Below are positions 1 through 5,025 of a DNA stretch of 5,025 bases, piece after piece. The notes beneath the pieces are model-generated. The model was given only the letters and a program-made list of their open reading frames with translations, ran no database searches and was not told the DNA's origin. Both the position numbers and the translations under genes were made by a program. This DNA comes from an uncultured Coriobacteriaceae bacterium. GTDB lineage: Bacteria; Actinomycetota; Coriobacteriia; Coriobacteriales; UMGS124. Position 1 is the first letter of the stretch. The number at the start of each line of letters is the position of its first letter. Location: contig USJP01000164.1 of assembly GCA_900555105.1 (NCBI GenBank), positions 1-5,025 of the forward strand, given 5' to 3'.

Positions 1-77
1 CCATACGGGGGATTCGTCAGCACGATGGCCTCCTGCTTTGCGGCAAAGTCGGCCAGTTTACTACGATACCTGCGCAT
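1..77 (-). CDS. Possible partial methyltransferase fragment, runs off left edge
   Basis: Read on the minus strand from an ATG at 77-75, this frame stays open to the window edge and gives 25 complete codons plus two bases. It contains LADF, then a hydrophobic strand AIVLT, then NPPYG (the last Gly from a partial codon, GG). (D/N)PPY after a beta strand is the catalytic motif IV of amino- and RNA-guanine-methyltransferases. The spacing from the ADF resembles the THUMP-domain RlmL/YpsC-type 23S rRNA methyltransferases, which read NPPYGER here. In those proteins the motif lies far into the protein, after the SAM-binding fold, yet here a TGA (98-96) closes the frame only seven codons before the ATG. 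If the motif is real, the gene has lost its 5' part or is frameshifted. Codons from about position 59 leftwards are GC-ending like real genes, while the first few are not. No convincing ribosome binding site precedes the ATG. It could still be a chance match in non-coding DNA. Confidence 0.35.
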   Translation of the reverse strand, partial: MRRYRSKLADFAAKQEAIVLTNPPY

Positions 78-118
78 CTGCCCGGCAGGCCGTTTTCATT
101 TGTAGGCGTTGCGTAGAC

Positions 119-124
119 GGAAGG
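119..124 (+). promoter_or_regulatory. Ribosome binding site of rapZ
   Basis: GGAAGG lies 7 nt before the ATG at 132. It is a purine-rich Shine-Dalgarno at normal spacing and supports that start, which also places the Walker A loop at residue 11 as expected for the family. I could not find a convincing -35/-10 pair for the operon between 1 and 118; TACGAT at 62-67 is the nearest -10-like string but has no good partner. Confidence 0.6.
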
Positions 125-131
125 TTGCTGC

Positions 132-1010
132 ATGTCCGCTCCAGAGGTTGTCGTAATCACGGGGATGTCGGGTGCTGGCCGCACCGAGGCGCTGCATGCC
201 TTGGAGGATGCCGGCTTCTATTGCATCGACAACCTGCCGCCCACCATGCTTACTGCGCTGGTGGAGCAGTCGGGTTTGCGCCTTGACGCGAACCGTCGCC
301 TCGCCGTCGTGTGCGACTTGCGCTCGCACGACCTCTTCGACAAGCTGTGCGGCGAGCTCGACCGCTTGCGCGAGCGGGGCGTCTCATGCAGCGTGGTCTA
401 CCTCGATGCCGACGATGACACGCTTCGCCGCCGTTACAACTCCCTGCGCCGTCGTCATCCTTTAGCTGACGGGGGCATCTCGGTGAGCGAGGCCATCGAG
501 CGCGAGCGCGAGCGTCTCTCGTTTGTGCGCGAGCGGGCGAACATGGTGATCGATACCTCGAACCTGCGCGCTCGTGATTTGCGCACGCTGCTCGTCGAGG
601 AATTCTCGCGCATACCCGCCGAGCAGGCGCTCAACGTGTCGGTGTTCTCGTTTGGCTTTAAATATGGTGTGCCGCTCGATGCGGACATCGTTATCGACGT
701 GCGCTTTTTGCCCAACCCCTATTACGACCCGACGATGGCCGAGCTCACCGGCCACGACCAGCTCGTGCGCGACTTCGTGCTTGGCCGTGAGGAGACGCGC
801 GTCTTCACGGCGGCGTGGTTCAACCTGCTCGATGTGACGATGCCCGGGTATGTGGCCGAGGGCAAGAAGCATCTTGCCATAGCCGTCGGTTGCACCGGTG
901 GCCAGCACCGAAGCGTCGTGATTGCCGAGGCCACTGCGTCTCATCTTATCGAGCGTGGCTACAACGTGTCGGTGGGTCACCGTGACCTGCCCCGACACGT
1001 CAAGGCGTAG
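132..1010 (+). CDS. rapZ: RapZ/YvcJ-family nucleotide-binding protein
   Basis: This cytosolic protein of 292 residues has the usual length of the RapZ (YvcJ, formerly YhbJ) family. The N-terminal P-loop domain shows a Walker A-like GMSGAGRT at 11-18, the family signature CIDNLPP at 31-37 and a Walker B-like strand ending in D62 (AVVCD). The C-terminal domain carries FGFKYG, RFLPNPYY, GCTGGQHRS at 253-261 and GHRD at 282-285, which form the ligand-binding part in the family. In E. coli RapZ senses glucosamine-6-phosphate and steers RNase E to a small RNA. The Bacillus homologue YvcJ hydrolyses nucleotides, and no equivalent sRNA system is known in Actinobacteria, so the exact role here is open. 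The Walker lysine is replaced by Arg17, as in other actinobacterial members. The start is fixed by GGAAGG at 119-124. It is the first gene of the rapZ-yvcK-whiA cluster, with yvcK beginning 8 nt after the stop. An ERERER run near residue 123 is the only low-complexity stretch. Confidence 0.95.
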   Translation: MSAPEVVVITGMSGAGRTEALHALEDAGFYCIDNLPPTMLTALVEQSGLRLDANRRLAVVCDLRSHDLFDKLCGELDRLRERGVSCSVVYLDADDDTLRRRYNSLRRRHPLADGGISVSEAIERERERLSFVRERANMVIDTSNLRARDLRTLLVEEFSRIPAEQALNVSVFSFGFKYGVPLDADIVIDVRFLPNPYYDPTMAELTGHDQLVRDFVLGREETRVFTAAWFNLLDVTMPGYVAEGKKHLAIAVGCTGGQHRSVVIAEATASHLIERGYNVSVGHRDLPRHVKA

Positions 1011-1018
1011 GTGGTTCC

Positions 1019-2050
1019 ATGAGTGCCCATCCACTACCTGACCAGGTTCGCGCCGTTTCCATCGGCGGCGGCACGGGGCAACCCAATGCGATTCGCGCCC
1101 TGCGTGCAGCCGGTTGCTTCGTCACGGCCATCGTTGCCATGGCCGATGACGGCGGTTCCACGGGCATCATCCGCCAGGAGATGGGCATGGTGCCCCCTGG
1201 CGACATCCGCAAGTGCCTCGTGGCCATGGCGGCTGATCCTGCGGGTCCTCTGGCCCGCGCTTTCGAGCACCGCTTCTCCTTTGCCGACAACCACTCGCTG
1301 GGCAATCTCCTGCTTGCCTCGCTTGCGGCCGAGACCGGCTCGTTTGGCGAGGCAATCGAGCTGTGCGGCGAGATGCTGGGCTGCCACGGTCTGGTGTGTC
1401 CCTCCACGATGGAGAACGTCGTTTTGTGCGGTCGCACGCGCGACGGCATGGAGTTTCGCGGCGAAGCAACGCTTGGGTCGGGTCCCTGCGCCCTGTCGGA
1501 GGTGTGGCTTTCCCCGCGTGCACCGCAGGCAACCGAGGCGGCGGTCGAGGCGATTCTCGAGGCCGACGTCGTGGTGCTGGGCCCAGGTTCGCTTTTCACC
1601 TCGGTCATCCCCAACATCCTCGTGCCTGGTATCAAAGATGCCCTGCATGCCACGAGGGCGCGCAAGGTCTACGTGTGTTCCATGGCCGACATGCAGGGCG
1701 AGACCTGGGGTTTGTCCGCCGAGGAATACGTTGCGGCGCTGCTCGACCATGGCATGGAGGGCTGCCTCGACGCCGTGCTGCTGCACAAGCCGCTCGACGC
1801 CGACGCAAGTCTGGCCACGCGTCACTTCCGGGCCATCACGCAGACGGGGCCGAGCGACATGGGTGCAGGCGATGAGTTTTTCCGCCCCGTTCCGCTCAGC
1901 GAAGAGTCGCTGCGCCGTCTGCAGGCTCGCGTTCCGCTCGTGATTGTGCGTGACTTCTCCGACCCGGCGCATCCCACTTGGCATGACCTGTCCAAGCTAA
2001 AATGCGCGCTGCGAGGGGTGATCGAGACGTGTCCTTCACGGCAGAGGTAA
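1019..2050 (+). CDS. yvcK: YvcK/CofD-like gluconeogenesis factor (UDP-sugar binding)
   Basis: The 343-residue product matches the YvcK branch of the CofD-like fold. Visible motifs are GGGTG at 16-20 (glycine-rich nucleotide loop), DDGGSTG at 43-49, PPGDIRK at 59-65, NHSLGNLLL at 91-99 and LGPGSLFTSVIPN at 187-199. True CofD makes coenzyme F420 precursors. YvcK proteins instead are known from Bacillus and Mycobacterium (CuvA) to bind UDP-GlcNAc-type sugars and to be needed for normal cell shape and wall synthesis, especially on gluconeogenic carbon sources. The position between rapZ and whiA favours YvcK. The ATG follows the rapZ stop by 8 nt with only a weak GGTGG in between, so translation is probably coupled to rapZ. 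The 3' end overlaps the whiA start by 22 nt. No membrane segment or signal peptide is seen, so it is cytosolic. Confidence 0.93.
   Translation: MSAHPLPDQVRAVSIGGGTGQPNAIRALRAAGCFVTAIVAMADDGGSTGIIRQEMGMVPPGDIRKCLVAMAADPAGPLARAFEHRFSFADNHSLGNLLLASLAAETGSFGEAIELCGEMLGCHGLVCPSTMENVVLCGRTRDGMEFRGEATLGSGPCALSEVWLSPRAPQATEAAVEAILEADVVVLGPGSLFTSVIPNILVPGIKDALHATRARKVYVCSMADMQGETWGLSAEEYVAALLDHGMEGCLDAVLLHKPLDADASLATRHFRAITQTGPSDMGAGDEFFRPVPLSEESLRRLQARVPLVIVRDFSDPAHPTWHDLSKLKCALRGVIETCPSRQR
2013..2023 (+). promoter_or_regulatory. Ribosome binding site deciding the whiA GTG start
   Basis: GAGGGGTGATC lies inside the last codons of yvcK. Its GGTGATC part (2017-2023) matches the extended complement of the 16S rRNA 3' end. 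The GAGGGG core ends 10 nt before the GTG at 2029 and lies downstream of the alternative ATG at 2002, so it can serve only the GTG. Confidence 0.6.
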
Positions 2051-2973
2051 AGGACGAGCTTTCCCGTGTGGAGTGCGGTGCAGTCGCCGAGCGGGCCGAG
2101 TTGGCGGCCATCGTGCGCATCTGCGGCACACTGTCGCTGTCGGGCGCCCGGCGCTTCAGGCTCGCGCTCACCACTGAGACCGGTTCGGTCGCACGCGTGG
2201 CATACACGCTCCTCAACGGCTCGAAGCCGCTGACGTGTCAGCTCACCGTGCGTCGCAGCGTCCTGCACAAGACGCGCAACTACCTCATCAGCGTTCCCGA
2301 CCAGGAGGGTTTGGAGGAGGCGCTCATCGAGATGGGCGTGCTCACCTCCCAGCTCGGTCTTGCCCGAGAGATTCCTGCAGCTCTCGTGCCTGATGAGGAA
2401 GCGGCGTTTGCCTATCTGCGCGGCGCTTTCTTGGCCGGCGGATTTGTCTCCGAGCCGCATACAGCCGACGCTCATATGGAGATTGTGGCACAGACGCGTA
2501 GCATCGCCGACGGCATCGCCTCCATGTGCGAACGTGTGGGCATCCCTGCCCGCGTGGGTCGCCGGCGCGGCGCCTTCGTCATCTACCACAAGAGCGCCGA
2601 GGGCATCCAGGAGATGCTCGCGGCCTTGGGCGCCCCGCGCTGTGCACTCAAAATGGCACGGGTCCGCGCGGTGCGCTCTGCTCGAAACGATGCAAACCGC
2701 CTGGTAAATGCCGAACTTGCGAATCAGAAGAAGGCGGCCGCCGCCGCAGGCAGCCAAACGCTTCTCGTTGAGCAGGTTATCGCCGAGGTGGGGTACGAAA
2801 AGCTCCCTCGCGCGCTCAAGGATTTCTGCGACCTTCGCCTGGCCCATGCCGACCTGTCGTTGCGCGAGCTGGGCAACATAGCCGACCCGCCCCTGTCAAA
2901 ATCCGCCGTTGCACACCGCGTGCGCCGTTTAGAGCAGCTACTCGCCGAGCAGCGGGCAAACGGCAGCGAATGA
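2029..2973 (+). CDS. whiA: WhiA, LAGLIDADG-like/HTH DNA-binding regulator
   Basis: Starting at GTG 2029 gives a 314-residue protein opening (V/M)SFTAEVKDELSR, the conserved WhiA beginning. An ATG at 2002 would add nine unconserved residues and lacks a ribosome site. The N-terminal two thirds is a degenerate LAGLIDADG homing-endonuclease fold, seen as YLRGAFLAGG at 129-138, with no sign of nuclease activity expected. The C-terminal part has the NRLVN segment (223-227), LSLRELG (276-282) and the helix-turn-helix signature PPLSKSAVAHRVRRL (287-301). In Streptomyces WhiA works with WhiB to switch on sporulation septation genes, and in Bacillus it affects division and chromosome segregation. In an organism with no evidence of sporulation I infer a division or envelope role. 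It is the last gene of the rapZ-yvcK-whiA unit and overlaps yvcK by 22 nt in another frame. No intrinsic terminator follows, so read-through into gap is possible. Confidence 0.95.
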   Translation: MSFTAEVKDELSRVECGAVAERAELAAIVRICGTLSLSGARRFRLALTTETGSVARVAYTLLNGSKPLTCQLTVRRSVLHKTRNYLISVPDQEGLEEALIEMGVLTSQLGLAREIPAALVPDEEAAFAYLRGAFLAGGFVSEPHTADAHMEIVAQTRSIADGIASMCERVGIPARVGRRRGAFVIYHKSAEGIQEMLAALGAPRCALKMARVRAVRSARNDANRLVNAELANQKKAAAAAGSQTLLVEQVIAEVGYEKLPRALKDFCDLRLAHADLSLRELGNIADPPLSKSAVAHRVRRLEQLLAEQRANGSE

Positions 2974-2978
2974 TACGT

Positions 2979-2984
2979 TACAAT
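2979..2984 (+). promoter_or_regulatory. Candidate -10 element of gap promoter
   Basis: TACAAT, five of six bases of the sigma70-type TATAAT consensus, starts 5 nt after the whiA stop in a locally AT-rich stretch. Transcription would begin near 2991 and give a leader of about 50 nt. No good -35 box is visible 16-18 nt upstream, inside the whiA 3' end. The same TACAATT string, preceded by CG and one base, occurs before pgk. Confidence 0.4.
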
Positions 2985-3012
2985 TGTGTTAACCATCTAT
3001 CCGATGTTCGGG

Positions 3013-3025
3013 CGTGGAGCCCACG
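3013..3025 (+). promoter_or_regulatory. Small hairpin in gap leader
   Basis: CGTGG (3013-3017) pairs with CCACG (3021-3025) around an AGC triloop, ending 2 nt before the Shine-Dalgarno. A competing pairing, GGGC (3010-3013) with GCCC (3019-3022), is also possible. It could tune stability or initiation of a highly expressed mRNA, but a chance hairpin is not excluded in GC-rich DNA. Confidence 0.3.
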
Positions 3026-3027
3026 TT

Positions 3028-3034
3028 AAGGAGG
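3028..3034 (+). promoter_or_regulatory. Strong ribosome binding site of gap
   Basis: AAGGAGG, a perfect Shine-Dalgarno core, is 8 nt before the ATG at 3043. It settles the start: upstream in-frame GTG 2986 and ATG 3004 have no such site and would add residues before the conserved Rossmann N-terminus. Confidence 0.85.
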
Positions 3035-3042
3035 ATTATCGC

Positions 3043-4065
3043 ATGACGGTCAGAATCGGTATCAACGGCTTCGGTCGCATCGGGCGCGTGGCGTTCCGCG
3101 CTGCTCTCGACGATCCCGATATCGAGGTCGTGGCCATCAACGACCTGGGCAAAACTGAGGCCATGGCGCAGCTTTGCCGCCGCGACTCCGTCCACGGCAA
3201 GCTCGCACACGACCTGGTCGTCGATGGCATGGACTTCATCGTCGACGGCACGACCCGCATCAAGGGTCTCTCCGCCCGCGAGCCCAAGGCCATTCCCGCC
3301 CTTCCCTGGGGCGAGCTGGGCGTCGACGTCGTGCTCGACTGCACGGGCAAGTTCCGCTCCGCACCCGACCTGCGCCGTCACATCGAGTGCGGCGCCAAGA
3401 AGGTCGTCCTGTCCGCTCCCGCCAAGGGCGAGATCGACGGCACGTTCGTCGTCGGCGTCAACGACGACCAGTACGATCCCGACACGATGCACGTTGTGAG
3501 CAACGCCTCCTGCACCACGAACTGCCTGGCCCCCGTCGCCAAGGTCCTCGTGGACTCCTTCGGCGTCAAGCGTGGCTTCATGACTACGGTGCACTCCTAC
3601 ACCACCGACCAGCGCCTGCTCGACAACTCGCACTCCGACCTGCGTCGCGCCCGTGGCGCCGCCATGTCCATCATCCCCACCACCACCGGCGCCGCCAAGG
3701 CTCTCGGCCTGGTCATCCCCGAGCTCAAGGGCAAGCTCGACGGCTTCTCTGCCCGCGTTCCTACCCCCGACGGCTCCATGGTCGACCTCGTGGCCGAGCT
3801 TGAGCGTCCCGTGAGCATCGAGGAGATCAACGCTGCCATGAAGGCCGCGGCCGAGGGCCCGCTCAAGGGCATTCTGGCCTATTCCGAGGAGCCGCTCGTG
3901 TCCAACGACGTCATTGGCGAGAAGTGCTCGAGCCTGTTTGACGCCGGCTGCACGATGGTGCTCGGAGGCGAGGGCACGCTCGTGAAGGTCGTCTCCTGGT
4001 ACGACAACGAGATGGGCTATTCCTGCCGCCTGCTCGACCTGGCAAAGATTGTCGCCACGCGCTAA
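3043..4065 (+). CDS. gap: Glyceraldehyde-3-phosphate dehydrogenase, type I
   Basis: This 340-residue cytosolic enzyme oxidises and phosphorylates glyceraldehyde-3-phosphate to 1,3-bisphosphoglycerate with NAD(P)+, normally as a tetramer. The Rossmann loop GINGFGRIGR is at 6-15. AINDL places D34 at the NAD-ribose position. The catalytic loop ASCTTNC has the nucleophile Cys157, with partner His184 in TVHSYTTDQ. RARGAAMSIIPTTTGAAKA, FSARVPTPDGS and the C-terminal WYDNEMGYS are all intact. At the cofactor-selectivity loop the sequence is DNSHSDLRRAR (194-204) rather than the DLPHKDLRRAR of NAD-specific Bacillus enzymes. It is closer to the DASHRDLRRAR of cyanobacterial and chloroplast enzymes, so some NADP use is conceivable. 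Codons are overwhelmingly C-ending, more than in the upstream trio, and the ribosome site is near perfect, both signs of high expression. The product is the substrate of pgk downstream. An intrinsic terminator follows. Confidence 0.97.
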   Translation: MTVRIGINGFGRIGRVAFRAALDDPDIEVVAINDLGKTEAMAQLCRRDSVHGKLAHDLVVDGMDFIVDGTTRIKGLSAREPKAIPALPWGELGVDVVLDCTGKFRSAPDLRRHIECGAKKVVLSAPAKGEIDGTFVVGVNDDQYDPDTMHVVSNASCTTNCLAPVAKVLVDSFGVKRGFMTTVHSYTTDQRLLDNSHSDLRRARGAAMSIIPTTTGAAKALGLVIPELKGKLDGFSARVPTPDGSMVDLVAELERPVSIEEINAAMKAAAEGPLKGILAYSEEPLVSNDVIGEKCSSLFDAGCTMVLGGEGTLVKVVSWYDNEMGYSCRLLDLAKIVATR

Positions 4066-4143
4066 ACGGCCTGGTGTAAGGGCTGTTTAAAACCGTTACG
4101 GAATCAAAAGCCCACGCCTGTGTTGTGATTGTATGACCTGTTT
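4066..4143 (+). other. gap 3' untranslated stretch
   Basis: No gene is seen between the gap stop and the terminator. GGGCT (4080-4084) can pair with AGCCC (4109-4113) around a 24-nt AT-rich loop, which is weak. On the minus strand, positions 4133-4128 read TACAAT, with no clear -35 box. I see no other feature. Confidence 0.3.
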
Positions 4144-4188
4144 GCGCCGCCCAAAGGCCCGTCATGGCTTTTGGGCGGCGTTTGGTTT
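4144..4188 (+). terminator. Intrinsic terminator after gap
   Basis: CGCCGCCCAAA at 4145-4155 pairs perfectly with TTTGGGCGGCG at 4170-4180. The stem continues inward through a G-U pair and three or four further pairs (4157-4159 with 4166-4168) to a six-base loop CGTCAT (4160-4165). The T-rich tail TTTGGTTT follows at 4181-4188. The tail lies on the + side, so it ends gap transcription and makes pgk largely independent. On the minus strand the stem is followed by no T tract. Confidence 0.85.
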
Positions 4189-4229
4189 GAACGGTATCCG
4201 GCCGCCTGGGGGCCGGAGGCGCCATGCGG

Positions 4230-4235
4230 TACAAT
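4230..4235 (+). promoter_or_regulatory. Candidate -10 element of pgk promoter
   Basis: TACAAT sits downstream of the gap terminator, with predicted initiation near 4242 and a leader of roughly 48 nt. The immediate context CGGTACAATT matches nine of ten bases of the CGTTACAATT before gap. The region 16-18 nt upstream is G-rich and gives no recognisable -35 box. A terminator immediately upstream makes a promoter here necessary if pgk is to be well expressed. Confidence 0.5.
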
Positions 4236-4251
4236 TCGAGTGCCTACAGCC

Positions 4252-4269
4252 GCGCCCCCTTTCGGGCGC
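4252..4269 (+). promoter_or_regulatory. GC hairpin in pgk leader
   Basis: GCGCCC (4252-4257) pairs with GGGCGC (4264-4269) around the loop CCTTTC. It would lie about 10 nt from the predicted transcript 5' end and finish 20 nt before the start codon. No T tract follows, so it is not a terminator. A 5' stabilising stem is a plausible role. Confidence 0.35.
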
Positions 4270-4281
4270 ACGACTTGAATC

Positions 4282-4288
4282 GAGGAAG
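4282..4288 (+). promoter_or_regulatory. Ribosome binding site of pgk
   Basis: GAGGAAG precedes the ATG at 4290. The GAGG core is 4 nt and the whole purine run 1 nt from the start codon, slightly close but acceptable. It supports this start, which gives the usual short lead to the RVDFNVP motif. Confidence 0.55.
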
Positions 4289-4289
4289 C

Positions 4290-5025
4290 ATGTCTTATAA
4301 GCGCAGCGTCTCCGACGCCGACGTCTCTGGCAAGCGTGTCATTGTCCGCGTCGACTTCAACGTGCCCGTCAAGGACGGCGTCGTGGGTGACGACACCCGC
4401 ATTCGCGCGGCTCTTCCCACCATCAACCTGCTTCGCGAGCGCGGCGCGCGTATCGTGTGCATGAGCCACCTGGGCAGGCCCGCAGGCACGGGTTTTGAGG
4501 CCGCTTACTCCATGGAGCCGGTTGCCGCTCGCTTCTCCGAGCTGCTCGGCGCGCCCGTTGCCTACGTGCGCGACGTGTGCGGCGAGGAGGCCCTCGCGGC
4601 GTCCCAGGCCCTTGCCGACGGCGAGGTGCTGCTCGTCGAGAACCTTCGTTTTGAGAAGGGCGAGAAGAAGAACGACCCCGCTTTTGCTGCTGCCCTGGCC
4701 AAGCTCGGCGACGTCTACGTTGATGACGCCTTTGGCGTCGCGCACCGTGCCCATGCATCGGTGGCCGGTGTGCCTGCGATTCTTCCTGCCTATGCCGGCC
4801 TTCTGCTCGCCGGTGAGGTCGACACCATCACGGGCATGCTCAACGACCCCGCCCGTCCCTTTGTGGCCGTGTTGGGCGGCTCCAAGGTCTCCGACAAGAT
4901 CGGCGTGATCGACGCCCTCTCCGAGAAGGTTGACGTGCTGCTCATCGGCGGCGGCATGTGCTTCACGTTCATGCAGGCCCAGGGCCTGTCGATCGGTTCG
5001 TCGCTCGTCGAGCCCGAGTGGGTCG
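4290..5025 (+). CDS. pgk: Phosphoglycerate kinase, N-terminal part (runs off right edge)
   Basis: Pgk transfers phosphate from 1,3-bisphosphoglycerate to ADP, the step after GAPDH. About 245 codons are present of a family length near 395-400, so the whole N-terminal 3-phosphoglycerate domain and the start of the nucleotide domain are visible. Motifs are RVDFNVP at 20-26, DTRI with R37, SHLGRP at 59-64, LVENLRF with R120, VDDAFGVAHRAHAS at 144-157 with R153, GGSKVSDK at 196-203 and the glycine-rich GGGM at 220-223. All substrate arginines expected in this part are present and the frame is clean. The frame is still open at the window end, with two thirds of the final codon missing, and this is only the window boundary. 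It lies 224 nt after gap, behind a terminator, with its own promoter-like box, so it is transcribed separately at least in part. In relatives tpiA usually follows. Confidence 0.97.
   Translation, partial: MSYKRSVSDADVSGKRVIVRVDFNVPVKDGVVGDDTRIRAALPTINLLRERGARIVCMSHLGRPAGTGFEAAYSMEPVAARFSELLGAPVAYVRDVCGEEALAASQALADGEVLLVENLRFEKGEKKNDPAFAAALAKLGDVYVDDAFGVAHRAHASVAGVPAILPAYAGLLLAGEVDTITGMLNDPARPFVAVLGGSKVSDKIGVIDALSEKVDVLLIGGGMCFTFMQAQGLSIGSSLVEPEWV

Noticed and set aside
69..100. CTGC/GCAG stem followed by a TTTT stretch before rapZ, as a terminator
   Set aside because: The stem has only four or five pairs and the T tract is interrupted and separated from it by several bases, so it is too weak to call.
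1..105. + strand frame ending with TAG at 103-105, a possible C-terminus of an upstream operon gene
   Set aside because: The 34 residues (ending CPAGRFHL) match no family I recognise, including UvrC or MurB, which might be expected here. The minus strand has a better motif.
496..516. GAGCGC tandem hexamer run in rapZ
   Set aside because: It encodes a short ERERER stretch in a charged helix between the two domains. It is too short to count as a repeat element.
462..1034. Long minus-strand frames opposite rapZ, yvcK, whiA, gap and pgk
   Set aside because: They are composition-driven antisense frames of GC-rich genes, with no recognisable motifs and no ribosome sites, lying over well-supported genes.
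1019..2050. CofD (F420 biosynthesis) as the identity of the yvcK gene
   Set aside because: The neighbours rapZ and whiA and the GGGTG/DDGGSTG/PPGDIRK pattern fit YvcK. No other F420 gene is present.
2986..3042. Longer gap start at GTG 2986 or ATG 3004
   Set aside because: Neither has a ribosome site. The AAGGAGG at 3028-3034 and the conserved N-terminus point to ATG 3043.
4128..4133. Minus-strand TACAAT as an antisense promoter into gap
   Set aside because: It is a six-base match without a -35 box or any gene downstream on that strand, so a chance occurrence is likely.

Overview
This GC-rich window carries a conserved actinobacterial gene block on the + strand: rapZ - yvcK - whiA - gap - pgk. 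All five genes are recognisable from family motifs, and pgk runs off the right edge. The gene order, the Arg-containing Walker A loop of RapZ (GMSGAGRT), the GTG-started WhiA and the GC-ending codons point to an actinobacterium. A host-associated Coriobacteriia lineage is my best guess, but that class assignment is inference.

Layout: 1-131 is a short leader before rapZ. Its left part contains, on the minus strand, a reading frame with a methyltransferase-like NPPYG motif that leaves the window. 132-2973 is a tightly packed putative operon: rapZ and yvcK are 8 nt apart, and whiA starts inside the end of yvcK. 2974-3042 is a short gap leader with a TACAAT -10-like box, a small hairpin and a very good Shine-Dalgarno. 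3043-4065 is gap. 4066-4289 is the gap-pgk intergenic region, with a strong intrinsic terminator followed by a second TACAAT box and a GC hairpin leading into pgk (4290 to the edge).

How the genes fit together: RapZ and YvcK homologues are tied to amino-sugar and UDP-GlcNAc sensing and cell-envelope homeostasis. WhiA is a DNA-binding regulator of division and differentiation. GAPDH and phosphoglycerate kinase are consecutive steps of lower glycolysis. The two halves look separately expressed: the regulatory trio has modest, overlapping translation signals, whereas gap and pgk each have their own promoter-like box, strong ribosome binding site and strongly biased codons. No mobile element, CRISPR array, tRNA or rRNA was seen. 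The window is mostly ordinary core genome. The points most worth a second look are the methyltransferase-like fragment at the left edge and the cofactor-site residues of the GAPDH.
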